DNA of 64,000 nucleotides from Burkholderia seminalis DSM 23518 (GTDB lineage Bacteria; Pseudomonadota; Gammaproteobacteria; Burkholderiales; Burkholderiaceae). This document shows, in pieces, positions 27,805 to 38,210 of this stretch. The position numbers and the translations under genes were made by a program. How positions within the stretch are numbered: position 1 is the first letter of the stretch; every line of letters begins with the position of its first letter. The notes beneath the pieces were generated by a model, which did not search any database, was not told where the DNA came from, and worked only from the letters and a program-made list of their open reading frames with translations. The stretch is taken from contig NZ_CADFDK010000010.1 in NCBI RefSeq assembly GCF_902832885.1, positions 167,511-231,510 of the forward strand, read 5' to 3'.

Positions 27805-28074
27805 ATGTCTGTTGCAGATATCAAGAAGTCGGAAGTTGTTGCTCAGTTCGCCCGCGGTACCAACGACACGGGGTCGCCCGAAGTCCAGGTCGCACTGCTG
27901 ACCGCACGTATCGTCGAACTGACGGGTCACTTCAAGACCCACGCGAAGGATCACCACAGCCGCCGCGGCCTGCTGCGCATGGTGAGCCGCCGCCGCAAGC
28001 TGCTCGACTACCTCAAGGGCAAGGATGCCGACCGTTACCGCGCACTGATCGAGAAGCTGGGTCTGCGTAAGTAA
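27805..28074 (+). CDS. rpsO: 30S ribosomal protein S15
   Basis: The 89-residue protein has the normal S15 length and sequence, including [20 protein letters not shown] and the rRNA-binding [22 protein letters not shown]. It binds 16S rRNA helices 20-22 in the central domain. AGAAAGGAA precedes the ATG. A terminator and then pnp follow, the same rpsO-pnp order as in many bacteria. Confidence 0.98.
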   Translation: MSVADIKKSEVVAQFARGTNDTGSPEVQVALLTARIVELTGHFKTHAKDHHSRRGLLRMVSRRRKLLDYLKGKDADRYRALIEKLGLRK

Positions 28075-28096
28075 TCGAGGCGATTGCCGCCAGCAA

Positions 28097-28136
28097 GATG
28101 CCTGTGTCAGTCCGCTGATACAGGCATTTTGTTTTT
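28097..28136 (+). terminator. Rho-independent terminator after rpsO
   Basis: A 13-bp stem (28098-28110 with 28115-28127, one G-U pair) with a TCCG loop is followed by TTTGTTTTT. Some readthrough into pnp is likely, as in other rpsO-pnp pairs (inference). Confidence 0.9.
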
Positions 28137-28226
28137 GCGCGGTGCGTAGCGTCACGCGCATCGCAGGCTGTCCGGCACGTTCGTGCGGGGCCGCCGCAAC
28201 GACTGATTCCGGGGCAGGATTTGTGT

Positions 28227-28265
28227 CATTCCAGCGCGCTGCTGCACGAGCGCCGCGCTGGAATG
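28227..28265 (+). promoter_or_regulatory. Long hairpin in the pnp leader
   Basis: Perfect 12-bp arms (28227-28238 and 28254-28265) with a 15-base loop lie 100 bases before the pnp start. No U tract follows, so it is not a terminator. The position matches the pnp leader hairpin that is cut by RNase III and used for autoregulation in E. coli; that role here is an inference. Confidence 0.55.
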
Positions 28266-28364
28266 GCATAAAAAACACACCTTGCTCCGGGTGATTCGGT
28301 CGAGACGCCGCCGTGCCGGATGGCCGGCGCGGCGAATGAAATGCATGAATACAAAGGAGCAACC

Positions 28365-30512
28365 ATGTCCATGTTCAACAAGGTCGTGAAGGAATTCCAG
28401 TGGGGCCAGCACAAGGTGCGCCTCGAAACCGGTGAAGTCGCTCGCCAGGCGAGCGGTGCGGTGATCGTCGACGTCGAAGACACCGTCGTGCTGGCAACCG
28501 TCGTCGGCGCGAAGTCGGCGAAGCCGGGCCAGGATTTCTTCCCGCTGACCGTCGATTACCTCGAGAAGACCTACTCGGCCGGCAAGATCCCGGGCGGCTT
28601 CTTCCGCCGCGAAGGCCGTCCGTCGGAGCATGAGACGCTGACGTCGCGCCTGATCGACCGCCCGCTGCGCCCGCTGTTCCCGGAAGGCTTCTACAACGAA
28701 GTCCAGGTCGTGATCCACGTGCTGTCCGTGAACCCGGAAATCCCGGCGGACGTCCCCGCGCTGATCGGCGCATCGGCCGCGCTCGCCGTGTCGGGCCTGC
28801 CGTTCAACGGCCCGGTCGGTGCCGCACGCGTGGCGTACATCGACAATGCGTACGTGCTGAACCCGACGCGTGACCAGATCAAGGCATCGAGCCTCGACCT
28901 CGTCGTCGCGGGTACCGAGCGCGCCGTGCTGATGGTCGAATCGGAAGCCGACCAGCTGTCGGAAGAAGTGATGCTGGGCGCGGTCGTGTTCGGTCACGAG
29001 CAGATGCAGGTCGCGATCGACGCGATCCACGAACTGGTGCGCGAAGGCGGCAAGCCCGAGTGGGACTGGCAGCCGGCGCCGAAGAACGAGGCGCTGATCG
29101 CCCGCGTGACCGAACTGGCGCAGAACGACCTGCTCGCCGCCTACCAGCTCCGCGACAAGCAAGCGCGTTCGGCGAAGCTGAAGGAAGTCTACTCGGCCAC
29201 CTCGGCGAAGCTCGAGGAAGAAGCGCTGGCGGCCGGTACGGCTGCGGCCGACAAGGCCACCGTCGGCAACGTGCTGTTCGACATCGAGGCAAAGATCGTC
29301 CGTTCGCAGATCCTGAACGGCGAGCCGCGTATCGACGGCCGCGACACGCGCACCGTGCGCCCGATCGAAATCCGCACCGGCGTGCTGCCGCGCACCCACG
29401 GCTCCGCGCTGTTCACCCGCGGCGAGACGCAGGCGCTGGTCGTCGCGACGCTCGGCACGAAGGGTGACGAGCAGATCATCGACGCGCTCGAAGGCGAATA
29501 CCGCGAGCGCTTCATGCTCCACTACAACATGCCCCCGTTCGCCACCGGCGAAACGGGCCGCGTCGGCTCGCCGAAGCGCCGCGAAATCGGCCACGGCCGC
29601 CTCGCGAAGCGCGCGCTGGTCAAGTGCCTGCCGAGCGCCGACGAATTCGGCTACTCGATCCGCGTCGTGTCGGAAATCACCGAGTCGAACGGTTCGTCGT
29701 CGATGGCGTCGGTGTGCGGCGGCTGCCTCGCGCTGATGGACGCCGGCGTGCCGATGAAGGCGCACGTCGCGGGTATCGCGATGGGCCTGATCCTCGAAGG
29801 CAACAAGTTCGCGGTGCTGACCGACATCCTCGGCGACGAAGATCACCTCGGCGACATGGACTTCAAGGTGGCCGGCACGGAACAAGGCGTGACTGCGCTG
29901 CAGATGGACATCAAGATCCAGGGCATCACGAAGGAAATCATGCAGGTCGCGCTCGCGCAGGCGAAGGAAGGCCGCATGCACATCCTCGGCAAGATGACCT
30001 CGGCGGTCTCGGGTGCGAACACGCAGCTGTCGGAATTCGCGCCGCGCATGATCACGATCAAGATCAACCCGGAAAAGATCCGCGACGTGATCGGCAAGGG
30101 CGGTTCGGTGATCCGCGCGCTGACGGAAGAAACGGGCACGACCATCGACATCTCGGATGACGGCGTCGTGACGATCGCGAGCACCAGCAGCGAAGGCATG
30201 GCCGAAGCGAAGAAGCGCATCGAGCAAATCACGGCCGAGATCGAAGTCGGCCAGGTGTACGAAGGCACGGTGCTCAAGCTGCTCGATTTCGGCGCGATCG
30301 TGAACCTGCTGCCGGGCAAGGACGGCCTGCTGCACATCTCGGAAATCGTCAACGAGCGTGTGAAGGACATCAACGACTACCTGAAGGAAGGTCAGCAGGT
30401 CAAGGTCAAGGTCATTCAGACGGACGAGAAGGGCCGTGTGCGCCTGTCGGCCAAGGCGCTGCTGAACGAAGCCGCCGCGGCAGCGCAGTCGGATACGCCG
30501 CCGCAGCAGTAA
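28365..30512 (+). CDS. pnp: Polynucleotide phosphorylase
   Basis: This 715-residue exoribonuclease degrades RNA phosphorolytically and is part of the RNA degradosome. The first RNase PH domain covers about residues 12-145, followed by an alpha-helical linker. The second RNase PH domain (about 315-545) includes [23 protein letters not shown] domain near 560-615 carries [10 protein letters not shown] and an S1 domain spans about 620-690. All domains are intact. AAAGGAG lies six bases before the chosen ATG at 28365; earlier in-frame codons lack a site. Confidence 0.97.
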   Translation: MSMFNKVVKEFQWGQHKVRLETGEVARQASGAVIVDVEDTVVLATVVGAKSAKPGQDFFPLTVDYLEKTYSAGKIPGGFFRREGRPSEHETLTSRLIDRPLRPLFPEGFYNEVQVVIHVLSVNPEIPADVPALIGASAALAVSGLPFNGPVGAARVAYIDNAYVLNPTRDQIKASSLDLVVAGTERAVLMVESEADQLSEEVMLGAVVFGHEQMQVAIDAIHELVREGGKPEWDWQPAPKNEALIARVTELAQNDLLAAYQLRDKQARSAKLKEVYSATSAKLEEEALAAGTAAADKATVGNVLFDIEAKIVRSQILNGEPRIDGRDTRTVRPIEIRTGVLPRTHGSALFTRGETQALVVATLGTKGDEQIIDALEGEYRERFMLHYNMPPFATGETGRVGSPKRREIGHGRLAKRALVKCLPSADEFGYSIRVVSEITESNGSSSMASVCGGCLALMDAGVPMKAHVAGIAMGLILEGNKFAVLTDILGDEDHLGDMDFKVAGTEQGVTALQMDIKIQGITKEIMQVALAQAKEGRMHILGKMTSAVSGANTQLSEFAPRMITIKINPEKIRDVIGKGGSVIRALTEETGTTIDISDDGVVTIASTSSEGMAEAKKRIEQITAEIEVGQVYEGTVLKLLDFGAIVNLLPGKDGLLHISEIVNERVKDINDYLKEGQQVKVKVIQTDEKGRVRLSAKALLNEAAAAAQSDTPPQQ

Positions 30513-30529
30513 GCGGACGGGCGGACCAG

Positions 30530-30564
30530 CGGCCGGCAGTGCGAAAGCGTGCCGGCCGTTTTTT
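30530..30564 (+). terminator. Rho-independent terminator after pnp
   Basis: A perfect 9-bp stem CGGCCGGCA (30530-30538) / TGCCGGCCG (30550-30558) is followed by six Ts. It starts 18 bases after the pnp stop. Confidence 0.9.
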
Positions 30565-30660
30565 CTGTAGCATCGTTGTGCGGCGCAGCAGCGCCGGCAA
30601 GGCGTCCGTGCCGCGTGCGCGGGCGGGCCATCCGATTCCGATCCTGGAGCCTCCTTCACC

Positions 30661-31680
30661 ATGAAAGCCATCGAAATCACCGAATTCGGCGCCCCCGACG
30701 TGCTGAAGCTCGCGGAGCGCCCGCGCCCCGAACCGAAGCGCGGCGAGGTGCTGATCAAGGTGGCGGCTTCCGGTGTAAACCGGCCCGACGTGTTCCAGCG
30801 CAAGGGCGGCTATGCGCCGCCGCCGGGGGCGTCGGATCTGCCGGGCCTCGAGGTGGCGGGCGAGATCGTCGGCGGCGACTTGTCCGACGCCGCGCTGAAC
30901 CCGTTCGGCCTGAAGCTGGGCGATCGCGTGTGCGCGTTGCTCGCGGGCGGTGGTTATGCCGAATACGCGGTCGCGCCGCTGCCGCAGTGCCTGCCGGTGC
31001 CTGACGGGCTCACCGATATCGAGGCCGCGTCGCTGCCCGAGACGTTCTTCACCGTGTGGAGCAACGTGTTCGACCGTGCGCGGCTCGGCGCGGGCGAGGG
31101 CGGCGAGCAGGAGACGCTGCTCGTGCAGGGCGGCTCGAGCGGCATCGGCGTGACGGCGATCCAGATCGCGCACGCGCTCGGCTTTCGCGTGTTCGCGACG
31201 GCTGGCACCGCCGACAAGTGCCGCGCGTGCGAGGCGCTCGGCGCCGAACGCGCGATCAACTACAAGACCGAGGATTTCGTCGAGGTCGTGAAGTCGCTGA
31301 CGCACGATCGCGGCGTCGACGTGATCCTCGACATGGTGGCGGGCTCGTACGTGCCGCGCGAGCTGTCCGCGCTCGCGGACGGCGGCCGTCTCGTGCTGAT
31401 CGCGCTGCTCGGCGGCGCGAAGGCCGACGTCAACCTGAGCGAGATCCTGCGCCGCCGGCTGACCGTCACGGGTTCGACGCTGCGCCCGCGTCCGGTCGAG
31501 TTCAAGGCGCGCATCGCCGCGCAACTGAAGGCGCGCGTGTGGCCGCTGATCGCCGACGGGCGCATCAAGCCGGTGATCTACCGCGTGTTGCCGGCCGCGG
31601 ACGCCGCGCAGGCGCATGCTCTGATGGAAAGCAGCGAGCACACCGGCAAGATCGTGCTCGATTGGGGTACGAACGCCTGA
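30661..31680 (+). CDS. NAD(P)H quinone oxidoreductase (MDR family, zinc-free)
   Basis: This 339-residue medium-chain dehydrogenase/reductase resembles PIG3/QOR. The N-terminal GroES-like domain has ASGVNRPDVFQRKGGY. The Rossmann domain has LVQGGSSGIGVTAIQIA, where GGSSGIG replaces the usual cofactor glycine motif. The catalytic-zinc cysteine and histidine set is absent, as expected for quinone reductases. It reduces quinones or enones with NAD(P)H. It stands between pnp and tpiA with its own leader. Confidence 0.9.
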   Translation: MKAIEITEFGAPDVLKLAERPRPEPKRGEVLIKVAASGVNRPDVFQRKGGYAPPPGASDLPGLEVAGEIVGGDLSDAALNPFGLKLGDRVCALLAGGGYAEYAVAPLPQCLPVPDGLTDIEAASLPETFFTVWSNVFDRARLGAGEGGEQETLLVQGGSSGIGVTAIQIAHALGFRVFATAGTADKCRACEALGAERAINYKTEDFVEVVKSLTHDRGVDVILDMVAGSYVPRELSALADGGRLVLIALLGGAKADVNLSEILRRRLTVTGSTLRPRPVEFKARIAAQLKARVWPLIADGRIKPVIYRVLPAADAAQAHALMESSEHTGKIVLDWGTNA

Positions 31681-31712
31681 CGGCCCGCGTGGCCGGACTT
31701 GACATGCGCGGT

Positions 31713-31742
31713 TTGACCGGTTCAAGCCGTGCGCAGTAAAAT
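31713..31742 (+). promoter_or_regulatory. Promoter of tpiA-secG
   Basis: TTGACC (31713-31718) and TAAAAT (31737-31742) are 18 bases apart, 80 bases before tpiA. Confidence 0.6.
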
Positions 31743-31821
31743 CGCGGGTTTGCTTCGCCAGATCAAACCTGACGGCCGGTTTCCGGCGCGTCAATGACAC
31801 AGCGGTGACGAGACAGACACG

Positions 31822-32577
31822 ATGTCGAAACAGAGAACGAAGCGGGTGATCGGCAACTGGAAGATGCACGGCCGGCTGGCCGGCAACCAGGCGTTGCTGA
31901 ACGAAGTGGTGCAGGGCGCGGGCGCGGTGGCGGCCGATACGTCGGTCGGCGTGTGCGTGCCGTTCCCGTATCTCGCGCAGGTTCAGGCGCAGCTGGGTGA
32001 CGGTCGTGTCGTCTTCGGCGCGCAGGACGTGTCCGCGCACGAACAGGGCGCGTTCACCGGCGAAGTGGCGGCCGCGATGGTCGCCGAGTTCGGCGCGCGT
32101 TATGCGATCGTCGGTCACTCGGAGCGTCGCGCGTATCACGGCGAAAGCAACGAGACGGTCGCGGCGAAGACGCGGCGCGCGCTCGCAGCCGGGCTCACGC
32201 CGGTCGTGTGCGTCGGCGAGACGCTCGACGAGCGCGAATCGGGCGCGACCGAGCAGGTCGTCGGTGCGCAGCTCGACGCGGTGCTGGCCGTGCTGACGGC
32301 TGACGAGGCCGCGCGCATCGTCGTCGCGTACGAACCGGTCTGGGCGATCGGCACGGGCAGGAGCGCGACGTCGGCGCAGGCGCAGGACGTGCACGCGTTC
32401 CTGCGCGCGCGTCTCGCGGCGAAGGGGGCGGAGGACGTGTCCGTGCTGTACGGCGGCAGCGTGAAGCCGGACAACGCGGAAGAGCTGTTCGCGCAGCCGG
32501 ACATCGACGGCGGCCTGATCGGCGGCGCGTCGCTGAAGGCGGAAGATTTCCTGGCGATCTGCCGGGCCGCGCGATAA
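31822..32577 (+). CDS. tpiA: Triose-phosphate isomerase
   Basis: This 251-residue TIM-barrel enzyme interconverts dihydroxyacetone phosphate and glyceraldehyde 3-phosphate. Active-site residues are visible: Lys in IGNWKMHG (residues 10-17), His in VGHSERR near residue 99, Glu in [11 protein letters not shown] near 172, and the phosphate loop YGGSVKPDN near 215. It lies directly upstream of secG, a pairing common in many bacteria. Confidence 0.97.
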   Translation: MSKQRTKRVIGNWKMHGRLAGNQALLNEVVQGAGAVAADTSVGVCVPFPYLAQVQAQLGDGRVVFGAQDVSAHEQGAFTGEVAAAMVAEFGARYAIVGHSERRAYHGESNETVAAKTRRALAAGLTPVVCVGETLDERESGATEQVVGAQLDAVLAVLTADEAARIVVAYEPVWAIGTGRSATSAQAQDVHAFLRARLAAKGAEDVSVLYGGSVKPDNAEELFAQPDIDGGLIGGASLKAEDFLAICRAAR

Positions 32578-32649
32578 GCGGTCCGAGATCGAATTGAACC
32601 ATGACGGCGGCCGGACGGTCCGGTCGCCCGATCCAATCGGGTGGGTGTG

Positions 32650-33024
32650 ATGCTGTTATTCAAGACGCTGATTATTGTGGTGCAGGTACTGTCTGCGCTC
32701 GGTGTGATTGGTCTCGTGCTGCTGCAGCACGGCAAGGGTGCCGACATGGGCGCCGCGTTCGGCAGCGGCGCGTCGGGCAGCCTGTTCGGTGCGACGGGCT
32801 CGGCGAACTTCCTGTCGCGCACGACGGGCATCCTCGCGACGATTTTCTTCGTCGCGACGCTCGCGCTGACGTATCTCGGTTCGTACAAATCGACGCCGTC
32901 GGCCGGCGTGCTCGGCTCGGCAGCGACCGCGCCGGCACCTGCAGCATCGACGCCGGCCGTCGCGGCATCCGCGGCCGTCGCGGGCTCGGCGGCAAGCGCG
33001 CCGGGCCAGGATGTCCCGAAATAA
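32650..33024 (+). CDS. secG: Preprotein translocase subunit SecG
   Basis: This 124-residue protein has two membrane helices (residues 3-22 and about 57-74). The conserved cytoplasmic loop between them contains LLQHGKGADMGAAFGSGASG. A long Ala/Ser/Pro-rich C-terminal tail, typical of beta-proteobacterial SecG, follows. It assists SecYE in protein export. A GTG three codons earlier (32641) is an alternative start; I prefer the ATG because it begins right before the first helix. Confidence 0.93.
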   Translation: MLLFKTLIIVVQVLSALGVIGLVLLQHGKGADMGAAFGSGASGSLFGATGSANFLSRTTGILATIFFVATLALTYLGSYKSTPSAGVLGSAATAPAPAASTPAVAASAAVAGSAASAPGQDVPK

Positions 33025-33050
33025 AAAGTTAATTTTTTTGCGGTTGTGCG

Positions 33051-33079
33051 TTGAACAAATCTGGAACTCGGGTTAGAAT
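33051..33079 (+). promoter_or_regulatory. Promoter of tRNA-Leu
   Basis: TTGAAC (33051-33056) and TAGAAT (33074-33079) are 17 bases apart, about 57 bases before the tRNA. Confidence 0.75.
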
Positions 33080-33135
33080 TTAATTCTTGAAGCGATTCGC
33101 GGGAAACAAGCAGCACAACCCGAGTTGCATGCAGT

Positions 33136-33220
33136 GCCGACGTGGTGAAATTGGTAGACACGCTATCTTGAGGGGGTAGTGGCGAAAGCTGTGCGAGTTC
33201 GAGTCTCGCCGTCGGCACCA
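33136..33220 (+). tRNA. tRNA-Leu (anticodon GAG)
   Basis: This is an 85-base class II tRNA with genome-encoded CCA. The acceptor stem GCCGACG (33136-33142) pairs with CGTCGGC (33210-33216), followed by A and CCA. The anticodon stem CTATC / GGTAG encloses the loop TTGAGGG, giving anticodon GAG, which reads CUC/CUU leucine codons. A long variable arm precedes the T stem and loop GTTCGAGTC. The sequence closely follows the E. coli tRNA-Leu(GAG) pattern. Confidence 0.96.
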
Positions 33221-33230
33221 AAGTTACTCA

Positions 33231-33261
33231 ATGCCAGCCGCTTCTAGTGGCTGGCATTTTT
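33231..33261 (+). terminator. Terminator after tRNA-Leu
   Basis: A perfect 9-bp stem ATGCCAGCC (33231-33239) / GGCTGGCAT (33249-33257) is followed by TTTT and a T-rich stretch, ten bases after the tRNA. Confidence 0.85.
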
Positions 33262-33330
33262 CATTTCTGGGGTGTGCTTGCGGTTGTCTTGCGATCGCCT
33301 GCACTCCGAAATGATTCCTTCCGCCGGAAG

Positions 33331-33339
33331 TGGTATTCT
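33331..33339 (+). promoter_or_regulatory. Possible extended -10 of the nuo operon
   Basis: TGG-TATTCT, with the hexamer at 33334-33339, lies 35 bases before nuoA and after the tRNA terminator. The -35 region is weak. Confidence 0.45.
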
Positions 33340-33373
33340 CCGGACGCTCAGAACCAACCGATAGAGGATTGCC

Positions 33374-33733
33374 TTGAACCTCGCAGCCTATTACCCCGTC
33401 TTGTTGTTCCTTCTCGTGGGCACTGGTTTAGGTATAGCGCTGGTCAGCATCGGCAAGCTCCTGGGTCCCAACAAGCCGGACGTCGAGAAGAACGCACCAT
33501 ACGAGTGCGGCTTCGAAGCCTTTGAAGACGCCCGGATGAAATTCGACGTCCGGTATTACCTCGTCGCCATCCTGTTCATCATCTTCGATCTCGAAACCGC
33601 ATTCCTGTTCCCGTGGGGCGTCGCGCTCCGGGACATCGGCTGGCCGGGTTTCATCGCAATGATGATTTTTCTGCTCGAATTCCTGCTGGGCTTTGCCTAT
33701 ATCTGGAAGAAAGGCGGGCTCGACTGGGAGTGA
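33374..33733 (+). CDS. nuoA: NADH-quinone oxidoreductase subunit A
   Basis: This 119-residue membrane subunit has three helices and the conserved loop [27 protein letters not shown], which sits near the quinone site of complex I. The start codon is TTG at 33374, with AGAGGA six bases upstream; no ATG or GTG precedes the first helix. It is the first gene of a nuo operon in which the A to N order is intact. Confidence 0.96.
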
Positions 33734-33795
33734 TGGGTTAATCGCCGGTTTGCATGGGCGGCCACGCTCGGTCGCTCGTCTGGAGTGGAAAGCAA

Positions 33796-34275
33796 ATGAG
33801 TATCGAAGGGGTCTTGAAGGAAGGGTTTGTCACCACGACGGCTGACAAGCTGATCAACTGGACGCGTACCGGCTCGCTGTGGCCGATGACGTTCGGGCTC
33901 GCGTGTTGCGCCGTCGAGATGATGCATGCGGGCGCGGCCCGTTATGACCTGGACCGGTTCGGCGTCGTGTTCCGTCCGAGTCCGCGTCAGTCGGACGTGA
34001 TGATCGTCGCCGGCACGCTCTGCAACAAGATGGCGCCCGCGCTGCGCCGCGTGTACGACCAGATGGCCGAGCCGCGCTGGGTGATCTCGATGGGGTCGTG
34101 CGCGAACGGCGGTGGTTATTACCACTACTCGTATTCGGTGGTTCGCGGCTGCGACCGGATCGTGCCGGTCGACGTCTACGTGCCGGGCTGTCCGCCCACG
34201 GCCGAGGCGTTGGTCTACGGCGTGATCCAGCTTCAGGCGAAGATCCGTCGCACCAACACCATTGCCCGTCAATAA
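33796..34275 (+). CDS. nuoB: NADH-quinone oxidoreductase subunit B
   Basis: This 159-residue peripheral-arm subunit carries the terminal cluster N2. Cysteine ligands are seen in [11 protein letters not shown] (tandem Cys), [15 protein letters not shown] and [13 protein letters not shown]. The ATG at 33796 begins the conserved MSIEGVL sequence; an in-frame GTG/ATG further upstream would add 14 unlikely residues. Confidence 0.97.
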   Translation: MSIEGVLKEGFVTTTADKLINWTRTGSLWPMTFGLACCAVEMMHAGAARYDLDRFGVVFRPSPRQSDVMIVAGTLCNKMAPALRRVYDQMAEPRWVISMGSCANGGGYYHYSYSVVRGCDRIVPVDVYVPGCPPTAEALVYGVIQLQAKIRRTNTIARQ

Positions 34276-34296
34276 AGCCCCGAGCGTCCCCTCAAT

Positions 34297-34899
34297 ATGG
34301 CAAGCAAAATCGAGACCCTCAAGGCAAACCTCGAAGCCGCGCTCGGCGCGCGCGTGGTGAGCCTCACCGAAGCGATCGGTGAACTGACGCTCGTCGTGAA
34401 GGCGAGCGATTACCTCGAAGTCGCAAAGACGCTGCGCGACGATCCGAAGCTCCGATTCGAGCAGTTGCTCGACCTCTGCGGTGTCGATTACCAGACCTTC
34501 GGCGACGGTGCCTACGACGGCCCGCGCTTCGCGGCCGTGTCGCACCTGCTGTCGGTCACGAACAACTGGCGCCTGCGCCTGCGCGTATTCGCGCCGGACG
34601 ACGACCTGCCGATCGTGGCATCGCTGGTCGACACCTGGACCTCCGCGAACTGGTACGAGCGCGAAGCGTTCGACCTGTATGGCATCGTGTTCGAAGGCCA
34701 CCCCGACCTGCGCCGCATCCTCACCGACTACGGCTTCATCGGCCACCCGTTCCGCAAGGACTTCCCGGTGTCGGGCTACGTCGAAATGCGTTACGACCCG
34801 GAAGAGAAGCGGGTCGTGTACCAGCCGGTGACGATCGAGCCGCGCGAAATCACGCCGCGCGTGATCCGCGAGGATCGCTATGGCGGTCTGAAACATTAA
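34297..34899 (+). CDS. nuoC: NADH-quinone oxidoreductase subunit C
   Basis: The 200-residue hydrophilic subunit corresponds to the 30-kDa subunit. It includes [19 protein letters not shown] and the family signature [20 protein letters not shown] followed by RRILTDYGF. It is separate from nuoD here, unlike the fused NuoCD of E. coli. Confidence 0.97.
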   Translation: MASKIETLKANLEAALGARVVSLTEAIGELTLVVKASDYLEVAKTLRDDPKLRFEQLLDLCGVDYQTFGDGAYDGPRFAAVSHLLSVTNNWRLRLRVFAPDDDLPIVASLVDTWTSANWYEREAFDLYGIVFEGHPDLRRILTDYGFIGHPFRKDFPVSGYVEMRYDPEEKRVVYQPVTIEPREITPRVIREDRYGGLKH

Positions 34900-34908
34900 G
34901 GGGGCGTC

Positions 34909-36162
<1,254 letters not shown>

Positions 36163-36169
36163 TGGTTGC

Positions 36170-36191
36170 GCCGCCCGCGCGAGCGGGCGGC
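36170..36191. repeat. Hairpin between nuoD and nuoE
   Basis: A perfect 9-bp stem GCCGCCCGC / GCGGGCGGC with a GCGA tetraloop lies 8 bases after the nuoD stop. There is no T run, so it is probably an mRNA stability or processing element rather than a terminator. Confidence 0.5.
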
Positions 36192-36335
36192 GAAGCAGTA
36201 AGTCACACGCGATGCGCGCTGAACCGGCGCGGCTTCGCAAGCTGTCAACAGAGTGAGCGCCAGGTCTGCCGTCCATGCACCCCAGTGTGCGGCAGGTTGT
36301 TCGTTCGGTAGGAATTGAAAGAGTCGTGTCTGAAA

Positions 36336-36821
36336 ATGATCTCAGCTGAAGGCCTGAAGGAAATCGATCGAGCGTTGACGAAGTATCCCGCCGATCAGAA
36401 ACAGTCCGCCGTGATGTCGGCGTTGGCCGTTGCTCAGGAAGAGCACGGCTGGCTGTCGCCCGAACTGATGCAGTTCGTCGCGGACTATCTCGGCATGCCG
36501 GCCGTTGCCGTGCAGGAAGTCGCGACGTTCTACACGATGTACGAGCTCAACCCGGTCGGCAAGCACAAGATCACGCTCTGTACGAACCTGCCGTGCCAGC
36601 TCGGCCCGCACGGCGGCGCGGAAGCGACTGCCGACTACCTGAAACAGAAGCTCGGCATCGGCTTCGGCGAGACGACGCCCGACGGCAAGTTCACGCTGAA
36701 GGAAGGCGAATGCATGGGCTCGTGCGGCGATGCGCCGGTGCTGCTGGTGAACAATCACAGAATGTGCAGCTTCATGAGCCGCGAGAAGATCGACCAGCTG
36801 CTTGAGGAGCTCTCGAAATGA
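36336..36821 (+). CDS. nuoE: NADH-quinone oxidoreductase subunit E
   Basis: This 161-residue thioredoxin-like subunit holds [2Fe-2S] cluster N1a. The four ligands are in [10 protein letters not shown] and [11 protein letters not shown]. The ATG at 36336 gives the conserved [12 protein letters not shown] start; a TTG seven codons earlier is possible but less likely. The stop overlaps the nuoF start as ATGA. Confidence 0.96.
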   Translation: MISAEGLKEIDRALTKYPADQKQSAVMSALAVAQEEHGWLSPELMQFVADYLGMPAVAVQEVATFYTMYELNPVGKHKITLCTNLPCQLGPHGGAEATADYLKQKLGIGFGETTPDGKFTLKEGECMGSCGDAPVLLVNNHRMCSFMSREKIDQLLEELSK

Positions 36822-38128
36822 CGTCCCTCCACGACCGTCACATCAAACCGCTGATCCTCGCTGGTCTGAACGGCGAGAACTGGCATCTCGAAGATTACGT
36901 CGCGCGCGGCGGCTACAAGCAGCTGCGCCGCATTCTCGAAGAAAAGATTCCGCCCGAGCAGGTGATCGCCGACGTGAAGGCGTCGGGCCTGCGCGGCCGC
37001 GGCGGTGCGGGCTTCCCGACCGGCCTGAAGTGGAGCTTCATGCCGCGCCAGTTCCCGGGGCAGAAGTACCTCGTCTGCAACTCGGACGAAGGCGAGCCGG
37101 GCACGTTCAAGGATCGCGACATCCTGCGCTGGAACCCGCACGCGCTGATCGAAGGCATGGCCATCGGCGCGTACGCGATGGGCATCACCGTCGGCTACAA
37201 CTACATCCACGGCGAAATCTTCGAAGTGTATCGACGCTTCGAAGCCGCGCTCGACGAAGCGCGCGCGGCCGGGTTCCTCGGCGACAACATCATGGGCTCG
37301 GAATTCTCGTTCCAGCTGCACGCGCACCACGGTTACGGCGCGTACATCTGCGGCGAGGAAACGGCGCTGCTCGAATCGCTCGAAGGCAAGAAGGGCCAGC
37401 CTCGCTTCAAGCCGCCGTTCCCGGCGAGCTTCGGCGTGTACGGCAAGCCGACCACGATCAACAACACCGAGACGTTCGCCGCGGTGCCGTTCCTGCTGTC
37501 CATCGGGCCGCAGAACTACCTCGAGATCGGCAAGCCGAACAACGGCGGCACGAAGATCTTCTCGGTGTCGGGCGACGTCGAGCGTCCGGGCAACTACGAA
37601 GTGCCGCTCGGCACGCCGTTCGCGACGCTGATGGAGCTCGCCGGCGGGATGCGCGGCGGCAAGAAGATCAAGGCCGTGATTCCGGGCGGCTCGTCGGCGC
37701 CGGTGATCCCGGGCGACATCATGATGCAGACGGATCTCGACTACGATTCGATCGCGAAGGCGGGCTCGATGCTCGGTTCCGGCGCGGTGATCGTGATGGA
37801 CGAGACGCGCTGCATGGTGCGCTCGCTGCTGCGCCTGTCGTACTTCTACTACGAGGAATCGTGCGGCCAGTGCACGCCGTGCCGTGAAGGCACCGGCTGG
37901 CTGTATCGCGTCGTAAACCGTATCGAGCACGGCGAAGGCCGCCAGGAAGATCTGGACCTGCTGAACTCGGTGGCCGAGAACATCATGGGTCGCACGATCT
38001 GTGCGCTCGGCGATGCGGCGGCGATGCCGGTACGCGGGATGCTCAAGCACTACTGGGACGAATTCGCGTACCACGTCGAGCACAAGCACTGCATGGTCGG
38101 CGGCCACGCGCACGCGGCGGCGGCCTGA
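36818..38128 (+). CDS. nuoF: NADH-quinone oxidoreductase subunit F
   Basis: This 436-residue NADH-oxidising subunit binds FMN and cluster N3. Seen are [13 protein letters not shown] (FMN-binding loop near residue 64), [26 protein letters not shown], and the [4Fe-4S] motif [15 protein letters not shown] with the fourth Cys in [10 protein letters not shown]. It is translationally coupled to nuoE. Confidence 0.97.
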   Translation: MTSLHDRHIKPLILAGLNGENWHLEDYVARGGYKQLRRILEEKIPPEQVIADVKASGLRGRGGAGFPTGLKWSFMPRQFPGQKYLVCNSDEGEPGTFKDRDILRWNPHALIEGMAIGAYAMGITVGYNYIHGEIFEVYRRFEAALDEARAAGFLGDNIMGSEFSFQLHAHHGYGAYICGEETALLESLEGKKGQPRFKPPFPASFGVYGKPTTINNTETFAAVPFLLSIGPQNYLEIGKPNNGGTKIFSVSGDVERPGNYEVPLGTPFATLMELAGGMRGGKKIKAVIPGGSSAPVIPGDIMMQTDLDYDSIAKAGSMLGSGAVIVMDETRCMVRSLLRLSYFYYEESCGQCTPCREGTGWLYRVVNRIEHGEGRQEDLDLLNSVAENIMGRTICALGDAAAMPVRGMLKHYWDEFAYHVEHKHCMVGGHAHAAAA

Positions 38129-38210
38129 AGCGAACCCGGTTGCGGAATTTGAGCGCACGGTCGGGCCAAGGCGCGAACGGGCGGAAATAGGTTAAGGACC
38201 ATTCACCATC

